Source of the DNA: JAFECT01 sp035551675 | Lineage (GTDB): Bacteria; Pseudomonadota; Alphaproteobacteria; Caulobacterales; Caulobacteraceae | Direction of reading: 5' to 3' | DNA: 64,000 nucleotides | Assembly: GCA_035551675.1 (NCBI GenBank) | Contig: DASZMV010000003.1 | Coordinates: 62,001 to 126,000, forward strand | In this document: positions 42,393 through 50,470 of the stretch, piece by piece | How positions within the stretch are numbered: the stretch's first letter is position 1 | Layout: each line of letters begins with the position of its first letter | Translations under genes and position numbers: made by a program | The notes under the pieces: generated by a model | Seen by the model: only the letters and a program-made list of their open reading frames with translations | What the model was told of the DNA's origin: nothing | Database searches by the model: none

Positions 42393-43532
42393 ATGCCGCT
42401 GGTCTTGACCGAAGAACAGGCCCTGCTGCGCGACAGCGCGCGCGGCTATCTGGCCGAACACGCGCCGGTGGCGGCGCTGCGCAAACTGCGCGACAGCCAT
42501 GACGCCGACGGCGTTTCACGCGACCTGTGGCGCGGTTTCGCCGACATGGGCTTCACCGGAGTGCTGGTTCCCGAGAGCCATGGCGGTCTAGGCCTCGGCT
42601 GCGTCGAAGCCGGGGTCGTGATGGAGGAGATCGGGCGCAACCTGACCGCCTCGCCGTTCCTGTCGACGGCCATACTCGCCGCCACCGCGCTCGCCCGCGG
42701 CGGCGGCGACGCGCAAAAAGAAGAATGGCTGCCGCGCATCGCGGCGGGTCAGGTGATCGCGACGCTGGCGGTGGACGAAGGCGCCAAGCACGATCCGGCG
42801 AAGACCGCGCTGAAAGCCGAGCGTTCCGGCAACGGCTTTCGTTTGAACGGCCGCAAGGCCTTCGTGCTCGACGGTCACATCGCCGACCTCGCCGTGGTCG
42901 CGGCGCGCACCGCCGGCGCCGCGGGTGAGACGGACGGCATTACCCTGTTCCTGGTCGATCCGAAGGCGAACGGCGTCGCCGTCGAACGCACCGTCATGGT
43001 CGACGCGCACAACGCGGCGCGCTTCGAATTCAACGACGTCGAGGTGACGTCCGACGCGGTGCTGGGCGAGATCGACGCGGGCTTTGGTCTGCTCGAAGGC
43101 GTGCTGAACGTGGGCCGCGCCGCGGTCGCCGCCGAGATCACCGGCGTCGGCGACGAAGCCATGGGTCGCACCATCGCCTATCTTAAGGACCGCAAACAGT
43201 TCGGCCGCCAGATCGGCGAATTCCAGGCCCTGCAGCACCGTGCCGCGCACCTGTTCACCGAGCTCGAGATCGCCAAGGCCGTGGTGCTGAAGGCGCTGCA
43301 GACACTCGATGAAAAATACGACGCGGCGGCTCCCATCGTCTCCGTCGCCAAGGCCAAGGCCGGCCAGGTCGCGACGCTGGCGGTGCAGGAGGCGGTGCAG
43401 ATGCACGGCGGCGTCGGCATGACCGACGAATTCGACATCGGCCTGTTCATGAAGCGCGGCCGGGTGGCGCAGGAACTGTTCGGCGACGCAAACTTCCACG
43501 CCGACCGCGTTGCGCGGCTGAACGGTTATTAG
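42393..43532 (+). CDS. Acyl-CoA dehydrogenase without EG(T/S) motif (FadE partner subunit)
   Basis: The product is 379 residues. It has the acyl-CoA dehydrogenase fold landmarks: GFTGVLVPESHGGLGLG, GRKAFVLDGHIADL, KQFGRQIGEFQALQH and QMHGGVGMTDEFDIGLF. The C-terminus reads QELFGDANFHADRVARL where catalytic members usually have an EGT/EGS segment. It starts one base after the upstream dehydrogenase stop, so the two are co-translated and probably heteromeric. It ends the operon; element B follows. Confidence 0.88.
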   Translation: MPLVLTEEQALLRDSARGYLAEHAPVAALRKLRDSHDADGVSRDLWRGFADMGFTGVLVPESHGGLGLGCVEAGVVMEEIGRNLTASPFLSTAILAATALARGGGDAQKEEWLPRIAAGQVIATLAVDEGAKHDPAKTALKAERSGNGFRLNGRKAFVLDGHIADLAVVAARTAGAAGETDGITLFLVDPKANGVAVERTVMVDAHNAARFEFNDVEVTSDAVLGEIDAGFGLLEGVLNVGRAAVAAEITGVGDEAMGRTIAYLKDRKQFGRQIGEFQALQHRAAHLFTELEIAKAVVLKALQTLDEKYDAAAPIVSVAKAKAGQVATLAVQEAVQMHGGVGMTDEFDIGLFMKRGRVAQELFGDANFHADRVARLNGY

Positions 43533-43591
43533 GAAATCACAAAAGCCGGTAAGATTTTCATCGGGGGTGCGGGTTCCGGCGACGCTAAAGA

Positions 43592-43792
43592 ATTGAACCA
43601 CGAACCTCACGAACCACACGAACGGCTGTCGGCCCGCGCGGCGGATGCACCGTCTCGTCAATTGTCGCGCCGCGCCTAAAGTCCCTGATCGAATCTCCGG
43701 CGCGAAGCGCCAGTCAGGGAAACCGCGTCTGCGACGCGGAAGAACAATCTCGTTCGTGTGGTTCGTGAGGTTCGTGAGGTTCGTGGTTCAAT
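43592..43792. repeat. Long inverted repeat with 9-nt tandem units (element B), convergent junction
   Basis: The left arm (43592-43624, 33 nt) is the exact reverse complement of the right arm (43751-43792, 42 nt), except that the right arm has one extra 9-nt unit TTCGTGAGG. Right-arm units are TTCGTGTGG, TTCGTGAGG, TTCGTGAGG, TTCGTGG. The loop carries its own hairpins: TCCCTGA/TCAGGGA around GGCGC-GAA-GCGCC (43682-43720) and CCGCGTC-TGC-GACGCGG (43723-43739). The right arm overlaps the last bases of the convergent hydrolase gene. Confidence 0.9.
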
Positions 43793-44606
43793 CTTCTTTT
43801 TCCACCATCTCCGCGATGCGCCCCACCATAGCCGAGTTCGGATCGGCCAAGGGTGCGATCACCGTGAAGTGGTTGGCGTCGGGGACGGTTTCGTAGCGGG
43901 TCGACACGCCCTGGGCGGCCCAGGTCTGGGCGATGGTTTCGCTCTGGCGGTGGTATTCGTAGCTTTCGGCGCCGCCGACGATGGCGTCCAGGGTCGTGCC
44001 CGGCTTAGCCTTCCAGTGCAGCGGACTGAGCCGCCGCGCCTCGCGCGGGATCAGTTTCAACGCCCCGTTCACTGAGGTGCCCACCAGGGGTTCGAGGTCG
44101 AACAAGCCCGAGATGGCGTAGGCCGAACGCGCGACCTGCTTCGGCAAGCCCGGGTCGATCATCGCCCAGTCGGTCGCTAACAGACACGCCGCAAGGTGGC
44201 CGCCGGCGGAGTGACCCGCAACCACGATGGATTTGCCGCTACGTTCATACAAGGTGCGCGACGCCTGGCGCATCTGGCCGACGATGCGGTCGAGCGGCAC
44301 GTTCGGACAGAGGTCATAGCTGGTGACCGCGACGCTGATCCCACGCCCGTTCAGGCCGCGCGCCATGTGACTGAACACCGACTTGTCGAGCGCCTGCCAG
44401 TAGCCGCCGTGAATGAACAGCACGACCGGTCCGTCGCCCGCCTCGAACAGATCGAAACGCTCGCGCCCGCCCGAGCCGTAGGCGACCTCCACCGGCGGTT
44501 TCTCGGCGCGATAGGTCGCGGCGTCCCTGCCCCAGCCGCCCATGATCTGCGGATGCTGGGGCACCCGGGCGCGGTTGTTGTATTCGGCCTCGTAGTCGCG
44601 CGGCAT
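43788..44606 (-). CDS. Alpha/beta hydrolase, kynurenine formamidase-like
   Basis: The product is 272 residues. LFIHGGYWQALDKS provides the HGGxW oxyanion motif, and VVAGHSAGGHLAA carries the nucleophilic Ser. Asp and His follow in the C-terminal part (PDANHFTVI). HGGxW plus GHSAGG is the pattern of the BDFAE/arylformamidase group. The N-terminal MPRDYEAEYNNRARVPQHP matches this group too. Arylformamidase would hydrolyse N-formylkynurenine, but no other kynurenine genes are near, so another ester or amide is possible. It lies 1 bp after the KDPG aldolase gene on the same strand. Confidence 0.85.
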   Translation of the reverse strand: MPRDYEAEYNNRARVPQHPQIMGGWGRDAATYRAEKPPVEVAYGSGGRERFDLFEAGDGPVVLFIHGGYWQALDKSVFSHMARGLNGRGISVAVTSYDLCPNVPLDRIVGQMRQASRTLYERSGKSIVVAGHSAGGHLAACLLATDWAMIDPGLPKQVARSAYAISGLFDLEPLVGTSVNGALKLIPREARRLSPLHWKAKPGTTLDAIVGGAESYEYHRQSETIAQTWAAQGVSTRYETVPDANHFTVIAPLADPNSAMVGRIAEMVEKED

Positions 44607-44607
44607 C

Positions 44608-45252
44608 TCAGCCCGCCTTCAGTGCCGTGACGGACTCGCGCGCGATGGTCTCGATCGCACCCCAGTCGCCCGCGTCCATCGCCGCCTGCGGCGCCAGCCA
44701 CGAACCGCCGACGCAGAGCACGTTGTCCAGCGCCAGGAACGCCGCCGCGGTGTCGCGCGCGACGCCGCCGGTCGGACAGAACTTCACGCCGCCGAACGGG
44801 CCAGCGAAGGCTTTAAGCAGCTCGATGCCGCCCACCGGTACGGCGGGAAATAATTTGAAGCGGTCGTAGCCGTGCTCGAGCCCGGTCACGATCTCCGACG
44901 CGGTCGCCACGCCGGGGAGCAGCGGCAGGTCCATATCCTTGGCCGCTTGCAACAGCGTCGGGGTCAGTCCCGGCGACACGCCGAACTTCGCGCCCGCAGC
45001 CTTGGCGGCTTCGATGTCCTTGGGCGACAGCAGGGTGCCGGCGCCGACCAGCGCATCGCCCGCCTCGGCCGAGGCCGCGCGAATGGCCTCGAGCGCCTGA
45101 TCGGTGCGCAGCGTGATCTCCACCACCGGCACGCCGCCGGCGAAGAGCGCCTTGGCCATCGGCGCGGCTTGGCGCCAATACTTGATCACCACCACCGGGA
45201 TCAGGGGCGAGCGGCGCATCAGGGCGTCGACGGCGGAAGACATCACGGTCAT
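44608..45252 (-). CDS. eda: KDPG/KHG aldolase
   Basis: The product is 214 residues, normal for the class I bifunctional 2-dehydro-3-deoxyphosphogluconate/4-hydroxy-2-oxoglutarate aldolase. VVEITLRTDQAL holds the catalytic Glu, VGAGTL follows, the Schiff-base Lys is in DRFKLFPA, and FCPTGGV binds phosphate. It cleaves KDPG to pyruvate and glyceraldehyde-3-phosphate in the Entner-Doudoroff route, or hydroxy-oxoglutarate to pyruvate and glyoxylate. No edd is adjacent. Two ATGs (45252 and 45243) are possible starts. It is divergent from lepB. Confidence 0.93.
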   Translation of the reverse strand: MTVMSSAVDALMRRSPLIPVVVIKYWRQAAPMAKALFAGGVPVVEITLRTDQALEAIRAASAEAGDALVGAGTLLSPKDIEAAKAAGAKFGVSPGLTPTLLQAAKDMDLPLLPGVATASEIVTGLEHGYDRFKLFPAVPVGGIELLKAFAGPFGGVKFCPTGGVARDTAAAFLALDNVLCVGGSWLAPQAAMDAGDWGAIETIARESVTALKAG

Positions 45253-45402
45253 GCCCGCCGCTTGCGCGATCAGGGCCCAAAAGGCAAGCCGCCGGCCTGT
45301 CCGGACACGATTTCAGGGCCGTCCGGACAAGGAAACGCGTGCGTCGGGCGGCGCCGGGGCCGAGCGTCGCGGCCAGGATTTCCCCTCACCCGGACCAAGC
45401 CC

Positions 45403-46173
45403 ATGACCGATGCCGCCGAGCCTTCCGCCGAGCCCGAAACCCTGCTCGCTCAGATCAAGGACATCGCCAAGACCGTCGGCGCGGCGTTGCTGGTTACACT
45501 GGTCCTGCGCGTGGTGGTCTTTCAGCCGTTCACCATCCCGTCCGACTCGATGGAGCCGTTGCTGTTGAAGGGCGACTATCTGATCCTGTGGAAAGGGAGC
45601 TACGGCTGGAGCCGGTATTCCATCCCGTTCGATCCGCCGCTGTTCCACGGGCGCTTGTTCGACCGCTCGCCCAAGCGCGGCGACGTCGTGGTGTTCAAGC
45701 ACGAGATGGGCGGCAAGCGGACCGACTACATCAAGCGCGTGATCGGCCTGCCCGGGGACCGGGTGCAGGTGATCACCTCACGCCTCTACATCAACGGCGC
45801 GGCGGTGAAGCGGCAGATCCTGGGCCCCGCGACCGACCCCGACGATCCGTCGCGTAGGGTGACGCGCGTGCGCGAAAGTTTGCCTGACGGGCGCCGCTGG
45901 ATCACGTTCATTGAAGATGCCGACCGCGAAGGCGAGACCACCGGCGTCTATGTGGTGCCGAAGGACCGGCTCTTCGTCATGGGCGACAACCGCGACAACT
46001 CGCTCGACAGCCGCTGGCCGCAGGGCGTCGGCATGGGCTTTATTCCCAAGGATGAGGTCGAAGGACGCGCGGCGTTCGTGCTGGCGTCCTGGCGCGGCGG
46101 CGCGAGCCTGTGGAAGCCGTGGACCTGGTTCACCCGCTTCAATCCGACGCGCATGTTCAAGAGCCTCGGCTGA
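45403..46173 (+). CDS. lepB: Signal peptidase I
   Basis: The product is 256 residues from the ATG at 45403. A single N-terminal membrane helix (AALLVTLVLRVVVF) precedes the catalytic Ser49 in IPSDSMEPLL. The general base Lys111 is in DYIKRVIGLPGD, and the late GDNRDNSLDSR motif is intact. It removes signal peptides from exported proteins at the periplasmic face of the inner membrane. Several proteins in this window would be its substrates. The gene appears to stand alone and is convergent with the EF-hand gene with 5 bp between stops. Confidence 0.96.
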   Translation: MTDAAEPSAEPETLLAQIKDIAKTVGAALLVTLVLRVVVFQPFTIPSDSMEPLLLKGDYLILWKGSYGWSRYSIPFDPPLFHGRLFDRSPKRGDVVVFKHEMGGKRTDYIKRVIGLPGDRVQVITSRLYINGAAVKRQILGPATDPDDPSRRVTRVRESLPDGRRWITFIEDADREGETTGVYVVPKDRLFVMGDNRDNSLDSRWPQGVGMGFIPKDEVEGRAAFVLASWRGGASLWKPWTWFTRFNPTRMFKSLG

Positions 46174-46178
46174 ACGAC

Positions 46179-46664
46179 TCAGCGCCCGGCGTAGCGGCGG
46201 AATTCGCGAAGGCTGATCTTACCGTTACGGTCGGCGTCGATGCGGTCGAAGCTCTCGCGCAGGATGCGCGCCTTCAGGTCCGGCGAGAGGCGCCGGGACT
46301 CCGCGAGCGGCAGCGTCGGCCCGACGTCCAGCGCGATCTCGGGTCTCGCCGCGCGTGAGAATTCCGCGAACGAGATCTCGCCGTCGTGGTTCGCGTCGAT
46401 CTGCGCGAAGCTGGCGGACACGCTGGCGCGGGCGAGCGCCGGTTCGGCGACCGCCGTTGCCGCGATCAGCGCACCGATGACGAGGCCGATGCGGATCGCC
46501 AGACGCTTGCGATCACGTTTGCGGGCGCCGCCCTCCAGATAGCTGGCGATGAAGCCGCGCAGCTCCTCGCTGGCGGAGCGGCCGGCGTCGCGGCATCGCG
46601 CCATGAAGGCCTGTTTGGTCTCGTACGGCAGACGCAGCTCGAGGGTTTCGGTCTTCTTCGACAT
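46179..46664 (-). CDS. Arc-like ribbon-helix-helix segment, membrane helix and two EF-hands
   Basis: The product is 161 residues. Residues 6-44 (ETLELRLPYETKQAF...GRSASEELRGFIASYL) resemble the Arc/MetJ ribbon-helix-helix DNA-binding fold, including the strand with alternating residues and a GRS turn like that of Arc. A strongly basic stretch (ARKRDRKR, 47-54) precedes one membrane helix (residues 55-77), so the N-terminus should be cytoplasmic. The periplasmic part holds two canonical EF-hand loops: D90-E101 (DANHDGEISFAE) and D143-E154 (DADRNGKISLRE). This could be a one-component calcium sensor that binds DNA from the membrane; that is inference. A non-DNA-binding dimerisation role for the N-terminus is the alternative. 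Confidence 0.8.
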   Translation of the reverse strand: MSKKTETLELRLPYETKQAFMARCRDAGRSASEELRGFIASYLEGGARKRDRKRLAIRIGLVIGALIAATAVAEPALARASVSASFAQIDANHDGEISFAEFSRAARPEIALDVGPTLPLAESRRLSPDLKARILRESFDRIDADRNGKISLREFRRYAGR

Positions 46665-46710
46665 CGGATCGGCTCCGCAACGGTCACCGCCGATTGTGTC
46701 CGTGCGCCAG

Positions 46711-46746
46711 GCAAAAACAAGGCCGCACCCGTTAAGGCGCGGCCTT
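46711..46746 (-). terminator. Rho-independent terminator of phyR
   Basis: On the minus strand AAGGCCGC (46746-46739) pairs perfectly with GCGGCCTT (46726-46719) around a 12-base loop, followed by TTGTTTTTG. It lies just downstream of the phyR stop and before the EF-hand gene, separating the two transcripts. Confidence 0.85.
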
Positions 46747-46767
46747 GGACTAGTGGCTGAGGCGCTT

Positions 46768-47565
46768 TCAGGCCGCTTCGCGCGCTCTCGCCGGATGGAA
46801 GAACAGCGCCTGGCCGATGGCCGCCTTCACGGTCTCCGGCTGGAACGGCTTGGTGATCAGGAAGGTCGGCTCGGGCCGCTCGCCAGTGAGCAGGCGTTCG
46901 GGGAAGGCGGTGATGAAGATCACCGGCACGTCGTAGCTGGCGAGGATATCCTTCACCGCGTCGATGCCCGACGAGCCGTCGGCCAGCTGGATGTCGGCCA
47001 GGACCAGACCCGGACGGTGACGGGCGACGGCGTCCAGCGCCTCGTGGTGGGTGGCGGCCACTTCGGTGACGCGGTGTCCGAGTTCGCGGACCAAGGCATC
47101 CAAGTCGGCGGCGATCACCGGTTCGTCCTCGATGATCAAGACATCGGTGGCCAGTTCGGCGTCGATTTCCGCCTGGGCCTGGGCGATCAGCTTGTGGATC
47201 TCGGCCTCGTCGGCATCGAGCACCTGGGCGGCCTCGGTGGGGGTGAAGCCCTCCAGCGCGGTCAGCAGGAAGGCCTGGCGCGAGCGGGGCGGGATGCGCA
47301 ACAGCCGCCGCGCGGTTGGGTCCTTCAGCTCCTGGCCGGTTTCATCGCCCTCTAGCTTGGCCCCGCTGGAGGACCAGACCACGTGGAAGACGTGATAGAG
47401 CGCGACCCGCGGGGTCATGTGGGGCTGGAGGTTCTGCTCGCCGGCCGCCAGGGCCTCGAGCGCCACCCGCACGTAGCGGTCCCCGGTCGCCTGATCTCCC
47501 GTCAGCGCCCGAGCATAGCGACGGACGTAGGGCAGATGGGGCGCCAGTTTGACCAATAAACTCAT
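46768..47565 (-). CDS. phyR: PhyR, anti-anti-sigma response regulator of the general stress response
   Basis: The product is 265 residues from the ATG at 47565, with GGGGAG upstream. Residues 1-130 form an ECF sigma-like domain (HLPYVRRYARALTGD, then FTPTEAAQVLDADEAEIHKLIAQA) that lacks a working promoter-binding helix. Residues 141-265 are a receiver domain (VLIIEDEPVIAADLD) with phospho-acceptor Asp191 in LADIQLAD. On phosphorylation PhyR binds NepR and releases EcfG. It is divergent from nepR-ecfG and has an EcfG-type promoter of its own at 47676-47700, giving positive feedback. Confidence 0.97.
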   Translation of the reverse strand: MSLLVKLAPHLPYVRRYARALTGDQATGDRYVRVALEALAAGEQNLQPHMTPRVALYHVFHVVWSSSGAKLEGDETGQELKDPTARRLLRIPPRSRQAFLLTALEGFTPTEAAQVLDADEAEIHKLIAQAQAEIDAELATDVLIIEDEPVIAADLDALVRELGHRVTEVAATHHEALDAVARHRPGLVLADIQLADGSSGIDAVKDILASYDVPVIFITAFPERLLTGERPEPTFLITKPFQPETVKAAIGQALFFHPARAREAA

Positions 47566-47675
47566 AGAGATAACTCCCCGACGGCCGTTTATGTGCAGCC
47601 AGGACCACACCCGGTCCCGGTGGTTATCGGGCAGGCGACCGCATCGGCCGCTGCGTCCGAACCCCGTGAGCCCAG

Positions 47676-47700
47676 AACGGCTTGCCGGCCGGTTGGTTCC
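47676..47700 (-). promoter_or_regulatory. EcfG-type promoter of phyR
   Basis: On the minus strand GGAAC (47700-47696) and CGTT (47679-47676) are separated by exactly 16 bases, the known EcfG sigma factor pattern. The site is about 110 bases upstream of the phyR start. Confidence 0.85.
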
Positions 47701-47742
47701 TCGACGGGGAGGCGAGCTTAGCATTACTATCGTTCCAATGAG

Positions 47743-47767
47743 GGAACCCGTTCATAGATGTCGCGTT
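47743..47767 (+). promoter_or_regulatory. EcfG-type promoter of nepR-ecfG
   Basis: GGAAC (47743-47747), 16 bases, then CGTT (47764-47767). Transcription would start near 47774, leaving a leader of about 50 bases before nepR. This makes ecfG autoregulated. Confidence 0.88.
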
Positions 47768-47826
47768 TCCACCTCAAGCGCCGGGGTTAATCCGGCGCTC
47801 CGGGCGGGGTGCGCGCAGTGGACAGC

Positions 47827-48036
47827 ATGATCGATCGAAAACTTCAGCCGCGTTCAGGCAAGCCGCGTCCGGCCGAAGGGCCGCGTTCCGAGGGTGAGGA
47901 GGCGCGGCTGCGCCAGCAGGCGATCGGCGTGGGCCTGCGCCACATGTTCGACCAGGTGGTCAACGAGCCGGTGCCCGATGAGTTTCTGGACATTCTGCGT
48001 AACGCGGACCTCGCCGGCAAAGAGGCCGGCGAATGA
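47827..48036 (+). CDS. nepR: NepR anti-sigma factor
   Basis: The product is 69 residues from the ATG at 47827; in-frame GTGs at 47809 and 47818 are alternatives, the latter with GGGG upstream. The helix-forming core GLRHMFDQVVNEPVPDEFLDILR is the NepR signature: helix, PVPxxF turn, second helix. NepR binds EcfG under calm conditions and PhyR-P under stress. Its stop overlaps the ecfG start by 4 bases (ATGA), so sigma and anti-sigma are made together. Confidence 0.95.
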   Translation: MIDRKLQPRSGKPRPAEGPRSEGEEARLRQQAIGVGLRHMFDQVVNEPVPDEFLDILRNADLAGKEAGE

Positions 48037-48635
48037 GCGGGACCCCCTCAACCGAGACCAGGTCCGCCTCCGCCGACAATGATTTCAAGCGTGAGTTGGT
48101 GGCCCTGATCCCGCATCTGCGCGCCTTCGCGCGCAGCCTGTGCGGCGATCCCACCGCGGCCGACGACCTGGCCCAGGACGCCATGATGAAGGCGTGGGAC
48201 GCCCGCGCCAGCTTCCAGATCGGCACCAACATGAAGGCCTGGACCTTCATGATCCTGCGCAACCAGTTCTATTCGGAGAAGCGCCGGTCCTGGCGTCAGA
48301 GCCAGCTCGACCAGGACGTGGCCGAACGCACCCTGCTCGCGGTCGACGACCCCGAGGCGCCCATCGCGCTGGACGAACTGCGTCTGGCGTTGCGCAGCCT
48401 GCCCGACGAACAGCGTGAAGCGCTGGTGCTCGTGGGCGCGGGCGGTTTCGCCTACGAAGAAGCCGCTGAGATCTGCGGCTGCGCCGTGGGTACGGTGAAG
48501 AGCCGCGTCAGCCGCGCGCGTCGCGCGGTGCAGGCCGCACTGGTCAGCGGCGGCTATGAGCGTGACGGCGCCGCGGCGGGCGACGCCATGGGCTCAATCC
48601 TTTCGGACGCCGAACGATTGAGCGGCGCACGGTAA
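48033..48635 (+). CDS. ecfG: EcfG-family sigma factor of the general stress response
   Basis: The product is 200 residues. Region 2 runs LIPHLRAFARSLCGDPTAADDLAQDAMMKAWDA, with the DNA-melting part following to RNQFYSEKRR. Region 4 is LPDEQREALVLVGAGGFAYEEAAEICGCAVGTVKSRVSRAR, with a helix-turn-helix. This is the ECF15 group. It directs RNA polymerase to GGAAC-N16/17-CGTT promoters, three of which are visible in this locus. The histidine kinase gene follows after 4 bp. Confidence 0.97.
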   Translation: MSGTPSTETRSASADNDFKRELVALIPHLRAFARSLCGDPTAADDLAQDAMMKAWDARASFQIGTNMKAWTFMILRNQFYSEKRRSWRQSQLDQDVAERTLLAVDDPEAPIALDELRLALRSLPDEQREALVLVGAGGFAYEEAAEICGCAVGTVKSRVSRARRAVQAALVSGGYERDGAAAGDAMGSILSDAERLSGAR

Positions 48636-48639
48636 CGCG

Positions 48640-50415
48640 GTGAAACCCATGCGGACCTGGGCGTGGGGCGCGTCCCGGTTCCAGACGATCCGCTTCCGTC
48701 TGGCCGGCGCGCTGATGCTCGCCGTGGCGCCGGTGCTGATCCTGGGCGCGGCGGAATCCTACGATTCCTTCAAGCGCGAGTCCGCGCACCAGTCGACCGA
48801 TCTCACCGCCGCCGCCGTACATTCGACCGCGACCGCCCAGGCGCGCATCGAAAGCGCCGAGGCGGTGCTGGAAACCTTGAAGACCGATCCTGCCGGCGGC
48901 GACTGTCCGGTTCGGCTGCGCAATCTGGTCGACCGGCTGAACGGTTACTCCGCCTTCGCGCGCTTCGACGCCGCGGGTCGCGCCGTCTGCGCCAGCGACG
49001 GCACGCGCATTATCCAGGACATTTCCGGAACCAGTTGGTTTCGGCGCATCGCCGACGGCGAACAGCAGGTGCTGGCCCGTGCGCCCGCCGCCGGATCGCA
49101 AGGCTCGCCGGAGATGTTCGTCGCCGTGCGCGACGTCGAGGCCGACGGCGCCTTCAGAGGCGTGCTGATCGCCGAACTGCCGCTGACCGACTTCGCCCCC
49201 GCCGCGCGCGACAACACCTTGCCTCACGACGCCGAGGTCGCCGTCACCGATGAGAGCGGCTCGATCCTGTCCGCCACCGATCACAAAGCCTTCCCAGCGG
49301 CCGGACACACCGGCTGGGTCGGCGACGCCGCACGCGAGGGCTCGTCGCTGTTCTACGCGCGCGACGCCGCGGGCCGAGATCGGGTGTTCGTTGGCGCGCC
49401 GCTGGCGGGCGACGACGTCTTCGTGCTGATTTCAGCGCCGACCGAGGGCGCGTTCTCCTGGGCGCGGCTCAATCCGGTGTCGAGCATCGGCCTGCCGCTG
49501 CTGTTCTTCGCGCTCGCGGTGCTGGCGGTGATCGCCGCGGCCGAGCGGGTGGTTGTGCGCTGGCTCGAATATCTCGAGCGCATCGCCTCGATCTACGCCA
49601 AGGGCCGTTTCACCGTGCGTCCGGTTCAGGCGAGGAACGCGCCGCTTGAGATCCGCATGCTCGCCATCACCCTCGACCAGATGGCCGACGCCATCGACGC
49701 CCGCGACGCGTCGCTGCGCGACTCGATCGAGCATAAGGACGCGCTGATGCGCGAGATCCATCACCGGGTGAAGAACAACCTGCAGGTCATTTCCTCGCTG
49801 CTGAACATGCAGCAGCGCTCGCTGACCGACCCTGCGGCGCGCGCGGCGATGAGCGACACGCGCCAGCGCATCACGGCCCTGGCCCTGATCTACCGAGCCC
49901 TGTACCAGAGCGCCGACCTGCGCCGTGTCGACGTGCGCCAGTTCCTCGAGGAGTTGATTTCGCAACTCGTGGCCAATGACGCGGGCCGCGGCGGTCAGGT
50001 GGTGAAGACCGAGCTTACCGCGGACGCCCTGGTGATCGATCCCGACAAGCTGGCGCCGCTGGCGCTGTGGGCGGTGGAGGCGATCAGCAATGCGCAGAAG
50101 CACGCCTTCGTCGCGCGCGGCGGCGTGCTGCGCGTGCGCTTTACAGTCGGACCCGAGGTTTGCACGCTCGAGGTGGAGGACGACGGACCCGGGCCCGCCA
50201 ACACCGACGATCCCGCGCGCGGTCTTGGCCGCACCCTGATGACCGCCTTCGCGCGTCAGCTGCGCGGCGACTCCGACATCGTCGCGGCGCCGGACGGCGG
50301 CGTGCTGGCGCGGCTCAGCTTCCCCACGCTCGACGCCGGCGTGCCGTCGGACGAAAGCGCGACTGAAGAGGCGCCAGCGGCGCCGCTCGCGCGGGGGAAC
50401 CCGGCTGCGGCGTAG
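48640..50415 (+). CDS. Membrane sensor histidine kinase, HisKA_2 type (PhyK-like)
   Basis: The product is 591 residues from the GTG at 48640 (an ATG at 48649 is the alternative). It has a first membrane helix near residues 22-44, a periplasmic sensing region to about 280 with Cys residues (GDCPVRL, AVCASDG), a second helix at about 285-306, a HAMP-like linker, then the HisKA_2 box REIHHRVKNNLQVISSLL with phospho-His374. The ATPase domain follows: NAQKHA as N box, DDGPG and GLGRTL. HisKA_2 kinases beside phyR phosphorylate PhyR. The signal is unknown. The 3' end contains an EcfG-type promoter for the next gene. Confidence 0.92.
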   Translation: MKPMRTWAWGASRFQTIRFRLAGALMLAVAPVLILGAAESYDSFKRESAHQSTDLTAAAVHSTATAQARIESAEAVLETLKTDPAGGDCPVRLRNLVDRLNGYSAFARFDAAGRAVCASDGTRIIQDISGTSWFRRIADGEQQVLARAPAAGSQGSPEMFVAVRDVEADGAFRGVLIAELPLTDFAPAARDNTLPHDAEVAVTDESGSILSATDHKAFPAAGHTGWVGDAAREGSSLFYARDAAGRDRVFVGAPLAGDDVFVLISAPTEGAFSWARLNPVSSIGLPLLFFALAVLAVIAAAERVVVRWLEYLERIASIYAKGRFTVRPVQARNAPLEIRMLAITLDQMADAIDARDASLRDSIEHKDALMREIHHRVKNNLQVISSLLNMQQRSLTDPAARAAMSDTRQRITALALIYRALYQSADLRRVDVRQFLEELISQLVANDAGRGGQVVKTELTADALVIDPDKLAPLALWAVEAISNAQKHAFVARGGVLRVRFTVGPEVCTLEVEDDGPGPANTDDPARGLGRTLMTAFARQLRGDSDIVAAPDGGVLARLSFPTLDAGVPSDESATEEAPAAPLARGNPAAA

Positions 50416-50420
50416 GCGTT
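50396..50420 (+). promoter_or_regulatory. EcfG-type promoter of the entericidin-like gene
   Basis: GGAAC (50396-50400), 16 bases, then CGTT (50417-50420). The -35 element lies inside the last codons of the kinase gene. The lipoprotein gene starts 50 bases further on. Confidence 0.82.
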
Positions 50421-50470
50421 TGCTTCCGGCGACTTCCCCGACCGGATTCAAAACCCCCGGAGCACGCACC

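Noticed and set aside
47732..47736. Extra GTTCC that might be a further EcfG -35 element on the minus strand
   Set aside because: No AACG occurs 16 or 17 bases away at the position needed for a -10 element.
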